Assembly: GCA_025716815.1 (NCBI GenBank)
Contig: JAIXMN010000017.1
Coordinates: forward strand, 895,677-959,676
Direction of reading: 5' to 3'
Source of the DNA: Dichotomocladium elegans
Lineage: Eukaryota > Mucoromycota > Mucoromycetes > Mucorales > Lichtheimiaceae
Length of the DNA: 64,000 bases
Shown here: piece after piece, positions 20,117-30,666 of the stretch
Position numbering within the stretch: position 1 is the first letter of the stretch
Layout of the letters: each line of letters starts with the position of its first letter
Translations under genes and position numbers: made by a program
Notes under the pieces: generated by a model
Database searches by the model: none
What the model was told of the DNA's origin: nothing
The model's input: the letters and a program-made list of their open reading frames with translations, nothing else

Positions 20117-21919
20117 CGTTTACGCAGTGCTTGATTTTCTAGAAATATATGTGTCTCGCTTCTCAAAGTTACGCATTAGCACACTATTACATTCACATTC
20201 ACGTATAACGTTGAACGACATTCCCATAAGTTGCATAGTCCATCTGTTACAAATCATTAGCATTGTGCTTTTCAACAGTCGCAACTTAACGCAAACCGAG
20301 AGTAGACCACTTCTGAATAATGCGTTGATTACGTGGCATTTGTAATCCCGTTTACTGATGGGAAATGGCTTCACTGAACGGTAGTTGACCATTGAAAGGG
20401 ATGGAGTAAATTTCCCTTTATTCATGTCAATAGTTGTGTCTGATTTGTTCAAAGAACAGCAATTGAAAGAAGATTTGGATGTGTGTCGTCAAAAGAACGC
20501 AAGTTCAGTGTGCGGAACTAAAACGGGAAATTACAAAAGGAAAACTCCACGCACATCGCCCCCTAAATCTGAAGCAAGTGGACTCCTGCACTTCTCATTA
20601 TATAATGGAAGGTGATTCACATCTAAGCAGACATTGAGAACTTTATTCACATCTACTATACAGTACTAAGTCGATATTTCACTTTCTTTGTAACTGCTTC
20701 ATTCTCAATGTGTGTTTGTCTAAAATAGAAAGGTACCATGAACAAGAGCATTTTATTATTAATAATTGATCGCCAAGGAATCACCTTCTTACGCTCCCAG
20801 TAATCAGATGCTACAGGCTGAATCAGCCGCGGTATAATGATCTAAAGGTAATTACCAGTTGTTTTCAGTCGTTCTAATGCCTATACTACTTGGTGATTCT
20901 CTCAATGCCGCATTTTCACACAATCTTTTCCAGTCGGCCTTAACTTTTTTTTTATATATTGTTGTCCCTATGACCTGTTGCCAGCAGACCCTTAGTGATT
21001 GATGACTACTGAGTCCACCGATTCTAAGTATTATATGGTACGTGGAAAGAAGAACTAGAAAATACTGCCAGAAATAATGAGCGTATTGCTGGAAAACGTG
21101 AGACTGCAAAATCCCTGAGGGCTGTGAAGGATGTACTGTCATAATGGATGAGGCTGGATTGGCCACTTGGGAAGGATGTTCATCAGTTTGACTGCAGAAG
21201 TACTTGTTGATTCTATTCTCTCACACTTCTGTTTATTGAAATTTGATCACTCTAACCCTATCCTTTCTTGCCCACCACTATGAAGAAGGACGATGTTGTA
21301 TTATGGTTGCTTGGCCTATACCAAGTATCACTGTTGCTAGAAATGTGATATGGAATGCCCACCAGCGAGTATCTGGTTATCGGGAAAATAATAAAAATGA
21401 GAATGTAATGCCTTTGCCGTGCCTTAGAATCAAACGATCTGTCGCATAGGTGATTGCAAGAGCACCAATGAAGTGAATATCCATGGCAATGATGTAAAGA
21501 ACTGGAACAACCGCAATACAGAAACACGACTCAGCCAAGGGAAACACGATCATACATAGCCACTAGATCCATATCCACAGTCTTTTCTCCTCTATTTTTT
21601 CCCACTGGGTTTTTTGAGGTTTTACCGACGTGAGGATGGTCTGGGATTCAGCTACAGGAACGAACGAAAAGTTTTTCTATGACTTGTCAAGTACCGCACC
21701 CCAACAACTCTTCTTATGGAAATTTCCAGGACAATTGACCCATGTCAATCGGGCGGAATCTATTTTACCCATAACAATATATAAACAACTATGTAGTGTA
21801 GGAGTAAACAGACAGAAGAATTTTTCTTTCTATTAAAAACACCTCCAAGAGTCTCATTGTACTTTGACAGTCTCTACAAACCTTATTTACCACACGATCC
21901 TCTAATTAGAGATCGTTAT
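20117..21919. other. Unassigned region left of E1
   Basis: No recognisable gene or RNA. It should contain the 3' end of the MULE, but I cannot define it. Confidence 0.4.
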
Positions 21920-22062
21920 CACTGCGCCTGGGAGGAGGAATAAGGTAGTAAAAAAGTACCTTATTCCCTCACTTATTCCTGGGAATAAGGTAGAGAATAA
22001 GGTAGTACCTTATTCCTGAAGTGAACTTCTGTTCTGCAGGAATAAAGTACCTTATTCCTCTA
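21920..22062. repeat. E1 terminal and subterminal palindromic repeats
   Basis: After the terminal CACTGCGCC there are repeated units of GGAATAAGGTA and its complement TACCTTATTCC, often paired around a short centre. The same units occur at the right end (28190-28229) and at both ends of E2. In CACTA elements such subterminal arrays bind the element's own proteins. Confidence 0.85.
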
Positions 22063-22974
22063 AATACTGTCAATGGGGGGAGCATGGCGCAGCTGCCGTC
22101 TCATCTATTTTTGAAAAAAGTGGGGCCGTTACACCAGTTATAAATGGTAGGTCCGTGTTTTATTTTATACAACTTTTTACAGTAACAGGTCGGCAATCCC
22201 GTTTGTTTATGGTGCTGATCAATAACCCTCAGCAAACAATTATATACTGACGATGAAACAGATAGAAGTATCAATTGAAACGCGACCTTTTTTTTTTTAT
22301 TATTTCAAAATGAAATGGTTGACATTTTTTAGCTACACTACTGTGATAAAAGCTACTATAATGATAAATGGGATTCTAAAGAGCTAGTGAGGCAGATGCT
22401 TCTGTTGAAGTGCAGGTTGTGCAACAGGATGGAAATGTAGATGAGGTAAGATGCCGGAGGCACACCGGAATAACAGTTCGTCATAACAGAAAGTATAGTG
22501 GTCTTCTTTATCTAAAAAAAGTGTGATACCAGTTAGCACCCATATAAATCAGTGGATGCAGCAACATATGTAAACCTACCTGTGATTAATCGAACAGTCA
22601 GAAATGAACCTAATAAAATAATTGACCTTTGAGTAAGGATTCATATATCTGATCCATAAGAAAACTTACCTCATCGTTCATAGGAGAAAATATGCGATGG
22701 AAACAAATCGCCTGTAGCCGTTCATAAGTTAAAGAGCATTAGGAAGAAGGAAGCCTTACATGAACACGCGTTGTCGTCCGAAGATCCCGGTATGAAGGAA
22801 GTGAAAAGAAAGGGAAAGAAATGATGAAACAAATAAACATACCAGACACCCGCTTTAAATACTGTCTTCACTGCGTATGTGCACCCATCTTCCATCTCTG
22901 CTCCAAACAATAAATTTCAGAAGTAAGCAAAAAAAAAGGTTGCATGCGAAATTGGCCCCTTCATCTTTGTGTAG
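22063..22974. other. E1 non-coding interior
   Basis: Region between the subterminal repeats and the companion gene. No coding exon is recognised. It is nearly the same as the mirror stretch in E2 (37469-38380) and should contain the promoter of the companion gene. Confidence 0.5.
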
Positions 22975-23961
22975 ATGTTTTCCAATAGCAATACCACCCA
23001 GCGCCGCCAAGAACACGGCGAAAGCATCGAACAGTCCAATATGCTCTCGCATATTTGCCGTCTGGAGGACGAACAGGTCAGGTTGAAGGCCAAGAACCAG
23101 GCCATTGAGCAGCAGCTCCTCAACTTGTCGTCTGCGCTCATGGCCAGAGAGCAACCAGTCGCTGCTGCATCGTCTGTATCTCGCGAACCTGGAGTTGAAC
23201 GAGTTGTGGTGCGTTTATTATTTGATGTACTTAACTTTTGTAACATGTCTAATATCTGTTGGCTAGCGAAACATCCATGACCGGCATGCTCTCTTTTCTG
23301 CCGGTCAAGGTTACGATTTCAATCGCTCGTTTCGATGTGCGCACAATGAGGAGGTGACGGCAACGATCGCCGCATACTGCGTTGGACATGTCGGCGGCTG
23401 TGTGCTTGGTGCACGGGAGCTACGCTCCCAGATACACACTTTTTTCTCTGGGCAGAAAGATGCTCTCAAGCTGTCTCCAGCGCAGAAGAAAGCCGTTGCC
23501 GAGACGCGCAAACGCAACAAACGAGTGTGGAAGGTAATTAACCACTATGTTGGCCCTTTATAAGTTAAAATACTCATAGGTTACATACAGAAATTCGTGG
23601 GCCGCAAAGAAGCCTTTGAGAAGTATGCTGCCACGCTGGAGGCTGACTTCCCCGGTGGCTCGCGTCTTCTTGTGCGTGAATGCATGTCGCCAGAGATTTC
23701 TGACGACGATGGGAATGTGGAGGTCAAAAAACCTGCGCACAGAACTGTTAAGGTATTCTTAGTTTGGGTGACATTATACGTTTGCGCTGAAAGAATGCGG
23801 TAATGTTGTAGGCAGCAGAGTTCTTTGAAAAGTTGGACTTGCTGGTAAAGCAAGGGAAAAAGAGGGAGTCGCGGGAAAGTCTTAAGAGGAAGAGAGTTGA
23901 GGACGACCAGGCCGTACTCCCTGAAGAAGTGCTGGCTGTTTTGCCCGATTGGGCCAAGTAA
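22975..23961 (+). CDS. CACTA companion protein (E1), four exons
   Basis: Exons 22975-23208, 23267-23533, 23591-23752 and 23812-23961, all joined in phase 0 by GT-AG introns of 57-59 nt; the product is about 270 residues. The N-terminus has a coiled-coil-like stretch (LEDEQVRLKAKNQAIEQQL), the middle a Gly/Cys-containing block (IAAYCVGHVGGCVLGARELR), and the C-terminus is very basic, then acidic (KKRESRESLKRKRVED). It converges tail to tail with the transposase gene, 45 bp apart. The E2 copy at 36482-37468 is nearly identical, which supports a maintained gene. By position it could be the analogue of plant TNPA, the binder of subterminal repeats; that is inference. I do not recognise the domain. 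Confidence 0.7.
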
Positions 23962-24006
23962 AAAAAAATAGTGACTATTCCCCATTCATACTTTTCTCTT
24001 TCTTTA

Positions 24007-27000
24007 TTACGCTGTGATTCTGCGTGCTAATGGAATAACCAGGATCTTTGAAGTTGCAGAGTTTTGCTGCTGACCATATGCAACAATGGCAACTTGGGAA
24101 AAGATTCTATGTATGGGTAAGATGCAATCGCGGTCTTCACTCATAAAGCTGTTGCGCCATTCCTCGAGACCTTCGTCGGCAAAGCGCTGTGTTGAAACAT
24201 GGGTACGATACCAACGGACAAATGCGAAGTAGTGGACGGTCGGAATGCGGTTCACGACAAGGACGTGACGAAAGTAAAATTGTACTTGACCAGTCCAGGC
24301 AACAACACGGTTACTTGTGTCAAGAAACAATGCCTGTATGTGCGAACCACGGATTGAGCGAGCTGTTGCTGATCGGTACGTTTGCCCGAAGATCTCGATG
24401 GTTCTAAATTTCTCAATCTCAGGCAAAACGTATGACGCCGGCCTGCTTGCTGCATTGTTCAGATGGCGAACTTCTTCCTCTCCATAGCTGGCCTGGTAAA
24501 ACTGGACCAGCAGTTCGTAGGTAATGGTGCCGAGTAAGTTCGCTTTTTGCCATCACGCATTGACGCAGCTGTATCCGGTGGGATTGGTTCCGATCCAAAG
24601 ACATTGACTGCTGGGTCTGTGGATAAAGCCGCAAACGTAAGTGGCTCGAAATGGGGATGGACTGCTTGCTGCTGGAGTGTGCGAGATTGACCAGCAATCT
24701 TCAAGAGTAAGCGCAACTCAAGATTCCTACCGGAAAAGCGCCTGGCCTCACGATGAACGAAGTCGACTGCGCTGGTCTTCTCGATAAAGCGCTTCATAAA
24801 AGTAAGCTCTAAAGAGTCCTTTTGGTTCGTTGCTGCGGCTTTCATGAACCCGTTATATCGCTCGAAGCTGAATAGCCAGAACGCATAGACAGGCCCAAAA
24901 TCCTCGATCACTTCGCGTAAGTGCAGATGTAGATGCATATTAGGCGTGATGATCTCAGGACCGTATATCCGCTCGCAGCCGCGCACAAAATGCTCGAGGA
25001 ACCCATGCGCCTCGTCAATATCGGCGTATGTGATCGTCGTTTTCGCGAGGATTCGGCAGGCAGAAACAAAGTCCATCCAGTTCTTGAACTCGGCTCGAGG
25101 CAGGAAATTCTTCAAAACGAATGGTGAATATACCAGACACCATGCTTTCCAGTCGTCAGCTGTCATGAAACCAAATTTGCGATCGATTTTGCGTTGCAGC
25201 GAAGGGATACCCGGTGGCAGCACGACACCGTCGGCCAATTTCTGCATTTGGGCTCCAATGGTGTCATTCAGTAGCCCGCGCGTCCTCCATACACGCACCA
25301 TCCGGTCAGCAGTTCCCAGGAAGCAATTGCGCATAACATCGATGACTGTGCCTTGTACTGGATCGAAATAGGCAAGCCTGTGAATTTCCGACCATCGCGT
25401 TCCTGTTGATCGTTCGATGTCTAGCGCTCTGAAGGCGATGTCGCTGTACGCCAACGCTCAGCAGCGTATGCATTATCAGCCTTGGTCCTTAATGGGTCGA
25501 GGACTTGGTACCCAGAATAGTCAAGCTTCGTAGTGTCAGGGAAAACACGAACTCGCGCGTACATTTATGACATGCTCGCGTGCTGGCATGCGAAGTAAAT
25601 CCACCAACCTTTCGCCCAGCAGGAATGTCACAAGCGATGTTGAACAAAGCTGCTCGAATGATTGCGCCATTGGGTTGTTGGAATGTTGGGATCATAATGC
25701 CGCGAAAGAGTGGGAGAAGATCGTCAATGAGCGGTTTCAGGTAGTGGTTCACCTCGTATGTACTCGGCTCTTTTGGTCCAGGCATCACACCAACAAGGAT
25801 TACATTCTCTGTTTTATAGCGGTCGGCACGAGGCAAATTGTTTACCACAAGGTATATGGCACCGCAAAGTACCAGAATCAAAAGGAGCAAACCAATCGAC
25901 GTTTAAGGTCAACATCAAGGAACGGCCGTCTCGAACAAATGGTTGGTTGATATCGTTGGGGTCCTTCAATGCACGCCACGCCATGCCGTCGTATACGTCA
26001 TGGAAGATACCGTTCTGCGTGTTCCGAAGTTGCCACTGTGTGATCTTGGTCTCGAAATCATGTCGTAAAAAGAGCTTTTTTAGGCTCTGAGCAAGCGGGT
26101 AGTATGCATACTGCTTGATGGGTACAGGCCGGTTGCTTGACGTCAATTTACACAGCTGTGCACCACACAGTGTCCCATTCATCTGGTGGCTCTGCTTCGT
26201 GCATGTCTAGGACCAGGTTGCCGAAAGATACCATGGCATACAGGACATGCACTATACATCCGAAGGTCATCGGTAAGACTCTCGAATCCAATCCATCTTT
26301 TCCAGCCGGCGATTGTGTCAGGAAGAGTATTCTGTTGCGCAATGGCTCCGAGACTGACTAGCAACATGGTGACAAAACCGATGAGGACGTTCGCCGCCCG
26401 CTCAGATAAATGGTGCAGCTGGAACAGGACAAGGAAGAGAAATATGAACGGCAAAGTATGTGTAAGGAAGTCCAACGGGGTAGATGCAGGTGTGTCTGTT
26501 GTCTGCTTGAGATTGAGAGACCTTATTAATAGGGCATTAATTTTTAATTTAAGTTCACAAACTTCGTCGTCCTCAATCACACCATCAAACTCAATGTCGA
26601 TGGTTTGATTCATTTCGTCTTCACTCGTGATCTTGGGAATTACGCTATCGCTTCCGTCGAAATGCTCTTCAGGCAGCTCGTCTGCAACGAGACAATAACA
26701 ACCACAACAATAAGCTTCCAGTGAGACCAGCAAATGACAGGAACATACCATACACAGTAGGTGGAAACATTCCCGCTGCTTCCATTATTGTATCACTGCC
26801 TATCCACGCATATAAGAGTAAGTTTTATGCAGCACGCGCCTTTGAACCAATGTACCATTCTGGAGAGCCTGGACTGGATTGGTAACAATGGAGCGTTCGA
26901 AATGCTCACGCCATGTTCTGATATTGACAATCCCATATTGGCGGGCAGGATTCTGCTGAACGCATTGTGGACAGAAGCACATTGTTAGCTGTCCAGTGGT

Positions 27001-27018
27001 ATCGGTACGATCTGACAT
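24007..27018 (-). pseudogene. tnp2-type CACTA transposase (E1), frameshifted
   Basis: Three-exon gene as in E2. It starts MSDRTDTTG with a CPQCVQQNP cysteine pair, followed by an acidic exon, a hydrophobic segment (FIFLFLVLFQLHHL), and the transposase core: HDVYDGMAWR, LNVDWFAPF, CDIPAGRKVGGFTSH with CHKC, and the DUF4218-like HLHLREVIEDFGPVYAFWLFSFERYNG region. This order is that of Transposase_21/tnp2 proteins of EnSpm and Plavaka elements. One-base losses relative to E2 near 25419 and 25552, and others near 25870 and 26817, break the frame. E1 does have the base missing from E2 at the RTRG site. Confidence 0.85.
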
Positions 27019-27172
27019 GGTAAGTAATAAAGCTGATAAATTGTTTTGCTTCTTTCATTGCTGCCCTTATATAAAGATTCTTTCCAAGAGTCAATAAAAA
27101 CATCCATTATTGAAACTCTTGGCAATGGACTTGTATCAAGCATTTGCCAAGCAACTTGTCTTGCTTTGATCT

Positions 27173-27806
27173 TGTCGCAGATTCGGGGCAGACATACAAG
27201 AAAGTGTAGCGCAGGAACAAGACAGGAGCAGAAGGCAGGCACAGACCGAGAATGGATTGGCAGTGATAGTGCTGGCAATGGAGTAGAAGGAAAGGTCAGG
27301 AACTGCTCTAGAGAACAACACTACACTACTAACCACGATTGTGCCTGACAGGAAAGAATCAAGACAAGACAGGGCAAGAGATGGAGAACAAGACAAGAAC
27401 TACACTATGGGGGGTGGGTGTTAGGTACTTCCAATCATACAGGATGCACCAATTCAGATAGCTACCAGGAACAAGGCAGAGCCTGAGAGGCAGGACAAAG
27501 GATAGGTATGGATCGATAGACCGGATAGACAGAAAACTGATGATCAGGGATGATATACGACAAGAAGGATAATCTGATGATATTTTATTATAACAAATAT
27601 GAGGGTATTTATACTAGATCGTGTGGGAGAGGCGTATAGGATATATTGAGGTTCGTTGCAATGACTTGAAGAATTAATAAATGTAGACGGAGTAGTAAAT
27701 GCAATCGACCAAAATTAATGCGACCAGGACAATAAATGCATTCGTGAAAGGGGCACCTAGGGTAAGGGGCGAACGCTCTCGAATAATCCTATTTTGGGTT
27801 ATGACA
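27173..27806. mobile_element. Solo LTR, family F (copy F2), inside E1
   Basis: 634 bp, TGTCGC..TTATGACA. It is flanked by GATC on both sides (27168-27171, then one extra T, and 27807-27810). E2 provides the empty site, where TTTGATCCAATCC is uninterrupted (33264-33276, complement). This proves insertion into E1 with a 4-bp target duplication. Confidence 0.9.
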
Positions 27807-28229
27807 GATCCAATCCACAAATCGAACTGTCTTTTACGGAGCATGTGAGATCGTACTCCCCATAGAGAGCAAAATGCCGAGCTTCCTAATTCTTTTTGGA
27901 ACCTCATTTCTTTTGATTCATGCTTGGCAATGCAATGAATACACTGTGTCCATGTTCCCTTTTAGGGAAACATTTTACTGTTGCATTTTTTCATCCGTGC
28001 TTTTTTTATACATCAACTTCTTTGATAGAACAATTGTGCTCATCACAATATAGCACGTGGATACCAAACATTAACAATTTAAAGATAGGAGTGTGCAACG
28101 CAGACATACTAATTATGGACCATATATTCGTGTCGCCTATCCTGGAAACTTTGGGGTGCGGGTCACTCACCAACCTGAAACTCATATTCCTAGGAATAAA
28201 GTACCTTATTCCTCCTCCTGGGCGCAGTG

Positions 28230-29400
28230 TGGTAACCATCGATCCCAGTCACGTTGGTCGTAAGCGACGTAATTGCGCAGCATGTCTTCGAGCGTCCGAT
28301 TCGTGCGTTCCGTCTGTCCGTCGCTTTGAGGATGGAAAGCCGTCGATAAATTGCGTTTGATGCCAAGCATCTTCGTGAGAGCGGCCCAGAATCGAGAGGT
28401 AAAACGTACGTCACGATCACTTACAAGATCGTCGGGTAGACCATGCTGGCGATAAATCTCTCGAAAGAACAGATCAGCAAAATCTTCAGCAGTATCAGTC
28501 GTCTTGCATGGAGCAAAGTGGGCACGCTTGGAGAAGCGATCCACAAATACTGCGATAGCGTCGAAATTGCTTTTCGTCTTGGGCAAATGCGTAATAAAGT
28601 CCATGGAGACCGATGCCCAACGTCCCTGAGCCCATTGCAATGGTTGCAAGAGGCCTGCAGGCTTAGTGTTCGTCAGTTTCACCCTTTGACACATGTCGCA
28701 CGTGGATATATATCGTCAGACAGTTTTGCTCATATGAGGCCAGTAGTGAATGCGTCCTACGCGCTCGAGCGTTGCGTCGATCCCCTATGCCCTGCTACTG
28801 GTGCATCATGTGCGTCATGCAGTATACGTTTTAGCAGCGTCGGCATGCGAGGGACACAGATTCGTCGTTATCCATCCACAACTCGATATAATATGCCGTC
28901 CTCCATCGAGTATTCACCGTCAACCTCCTCCCCGGTTCGTAACTTGGCAATAACGTCGGTCCACAGTGCGTCCTTACAATAATATTTGATAAGATCGTAG
29001 CCAAGCGTCTCCCCCCGGACCACAAGAGCCATGTGATGTATCGCCATGTGGGTGTCGGCATGCGTCGGCTCATCCGGAGGCCACTTAGAGAGAGCGTCAG
29101 CGGCCGCGTTCTTTTCGCGAGGAATATGATAAACGTCGAACTGGTAAGACATGAATTTTTCCAGCCATCGTGCCTGTCGGGAAGAGAGATTCGTGTTTGT
29201 GTGAAGAGTGGAGATAGCGCGGTTGTCCGTGAAGAGTGTAAAGCGACGCCCGTCCAAATGATGGCGCTATTCACTAAGACAAAAAATGACCGCAAGCAAC
29301 TCGAGTTCGTGTACGGGATAATTCCGTTCTGCACCTTTCAAAGTCCGAGATGCAAAAGCGACAGGGTGCAAAAGACCATCGTCCTGTTCCTGGGAGAGAA
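28230..29400 (-). pseudogene. Ty3 element G1 fragment: RNase H to integrase
   Basis: Minus-strand remains of a Ty3/gypsy pol. From right to left it has RNase H (FASRTLKGAERNYPVHELELLAV, FTLFTDNRAISTLHT), a degraded integrase HHCC zinc finger (DAHDAPVAGH..CDMC), and the integrase core (SMDFITHLPK, VSDRDVRFTSRFW, STAFHPQSDGQTERTNR, the D,D-35-E pattern). The frame ends at WDRWLPH where E1 begins, and the RT side is cut by LTR F3. At least one frameshift and in-frame stops lie in the zinc finger region. The remaining halves are not found in the window. Confidence 0.85.
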
Positions 29401-30034
29401 TGTGTCGCGGATACAGGGCAGACAGACAAGAAAGTGTAGCGCAGGAACAAGACAGGAGCAGAAGGCAGACACAGACCGAGAATGGATTGGCAGTAATAGT
29501 GCTGGCAATGGAGTAGGGGAAAAGGTCAGGAACTACTCTAGAGAACAATACTATACTACTAACCAGAATTGTGCCTGACAGAAAAGAATCAAGACAAAAC
29601 AGGACAAGAGATGGAGGATAAGACAAGAGCTACACTACGGGGGGTGAGTGTTAGGTACTCCCAATCACACAGCATGCACCAATTCGGATAGCTACCAGGA
29701 ACAAGGCAGAGCCCAAGAGGCAGGACAAAGGATAGGTATGGATCGATAGACCGGATAGACAGAGAACTGATGACCAGGGATGATATATGACGAAGGATAA
29801 TCTGATGATATTTTATTATAACAAGTACGAGGGTATTTATACTAGATCTTATGGGAGAGGCGTATGGGATATACTGAGGTTCGTTGCAATGACTTGAAGA
29901 ATTAATAAATGTAGACGGAGTAATAAATGCAATCGACCAAAATTAATGCAACCAGGACAATAAATGCATTCGTGAAAGGGGTACCCAGGGTAAGGGGCGA
30001 ACGCTCTCGAATAATCCCATTTTGGGTCATGACA
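29401..30034. mobile_element. Solo LTR, family F (copy F3)
   Basis: 634 bp, nearly identical to F1. The left flank is Ty3 RNase H (G1) and the right flank is pogo-like 5' sequence, with no shared duplication. The junction therefore joins two unrelated pieces through the LTR. Confidence 0.85.
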
Positions 30035-30138
30035 TCACCACACTTCAGAGTAACTGTTTTGATAAGCACTTCTTATAAATAGGCCCATTGTTGGCACTTA
30101 ATAAAAAACAATCCTTTTGCGAGTCTCACAGAATCATA
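30035..30138 (+). mobile_element. pogo-like 5' fragment P2, left part
   Basis: Matches the promoter and leader of the PG transposon (52341-52447) closely: GATAAGCACTTCTTATAAAT, GGCACTTAATAAA, GTCTCACAGAATCATA. It stops at a TA where a MITE begins; its continuation is at 42947. Confidence 0.8.
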
Positions 30139-30156
30139 CAGGATTTTCAAGAAGAA
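30139..30156. mobile_element. MITE M3, left 18 bp
   Basis: CAGGATTTTCAAGAAGAA is the terminus of the MITE family seen complete at 41424, 42111 and 61644. It is cut here by the Ty3 element G2 and continues at 42070. Confidence 0.8.
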
Positions 30157-30520
30157 TGTGTTGTTGTGTAGAGAGTTAGTGGCAAGTAGAAACCAATGAG
30201 TCAAAATCGAGTCTTTGAGACGGGACCCTCTTTATAGAATAAAAACAACTCTATTTTTATATGCGTTGGGATGGACCATGTTAGCTTTGCCGGAACAAGT
30301 GTTAGCCGTTGACACTGCTTCTCCGCTACTCTCCATCTGTAGTTAATACTCCGGGCGATTGTTCCCTCCGTCTTCATTAAGAGGAAATCACCGATTGGAT
30401 AGATGTGAGATGGAAGAAGTCAGGGCATCAAGACGTACTTGCGGGAATTGTTGGATGAATAGCAGTTCCGCTCACTACTGACTGTGCAAGTGCAGTGTCA
30501 TGAACAGGAGGACTACGACA
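30157..30520 (-). repeat. G2 3' LTR
   Basis: 364 bp ending CTACGACA. The inner part from 30241 is repeated at 41791-42069 with few differences. Confidence 0.8.
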
Positions 30521-30666
30521 TCACCCCCCACCAGGCTGGATGCAGCCGAAAGCTGTGAATGGTCTTGCGCTTGTGGTGCTATCAATAAACATGTAGCAAG
30601 TTCAGTCTGGAAAAACCCTCGTAGCAAAAAACCCAGTGGGAAAAATAAAAGGGAAAAGACGTCAGC

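Larger units (their letters stand above)
21920..28229 (-). mobile_element. CACTA/Plavaka-like DNA transposon E1
   Basis: Bounded by CACTGCGCC..GGAGGAGG at the left and CCTCCTCCTGGGCGCAGTG at the right, an inverted terminal repeat of the CACTN type. It holds a tnp2-type transposase (minus strand) and a convergent companion gene (plus strand). After removal of the nested LTR F2 (634 bp plus its duplication) the length is about 5.67 kb, equal to E2. No 3-bp target duplication is visible: the left flank is ..TAT, the right flank TGG... The right flank is a Ty3 integrase gene that does not resume at the left. Confidence 0.85.

Noticed and set aside
29267..29626. A fused 119-residue gene across LTR F3 and the G1 RNase H
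   Set aside because: The frame merely reads through the LTR border into the older pol; a chance fusion.
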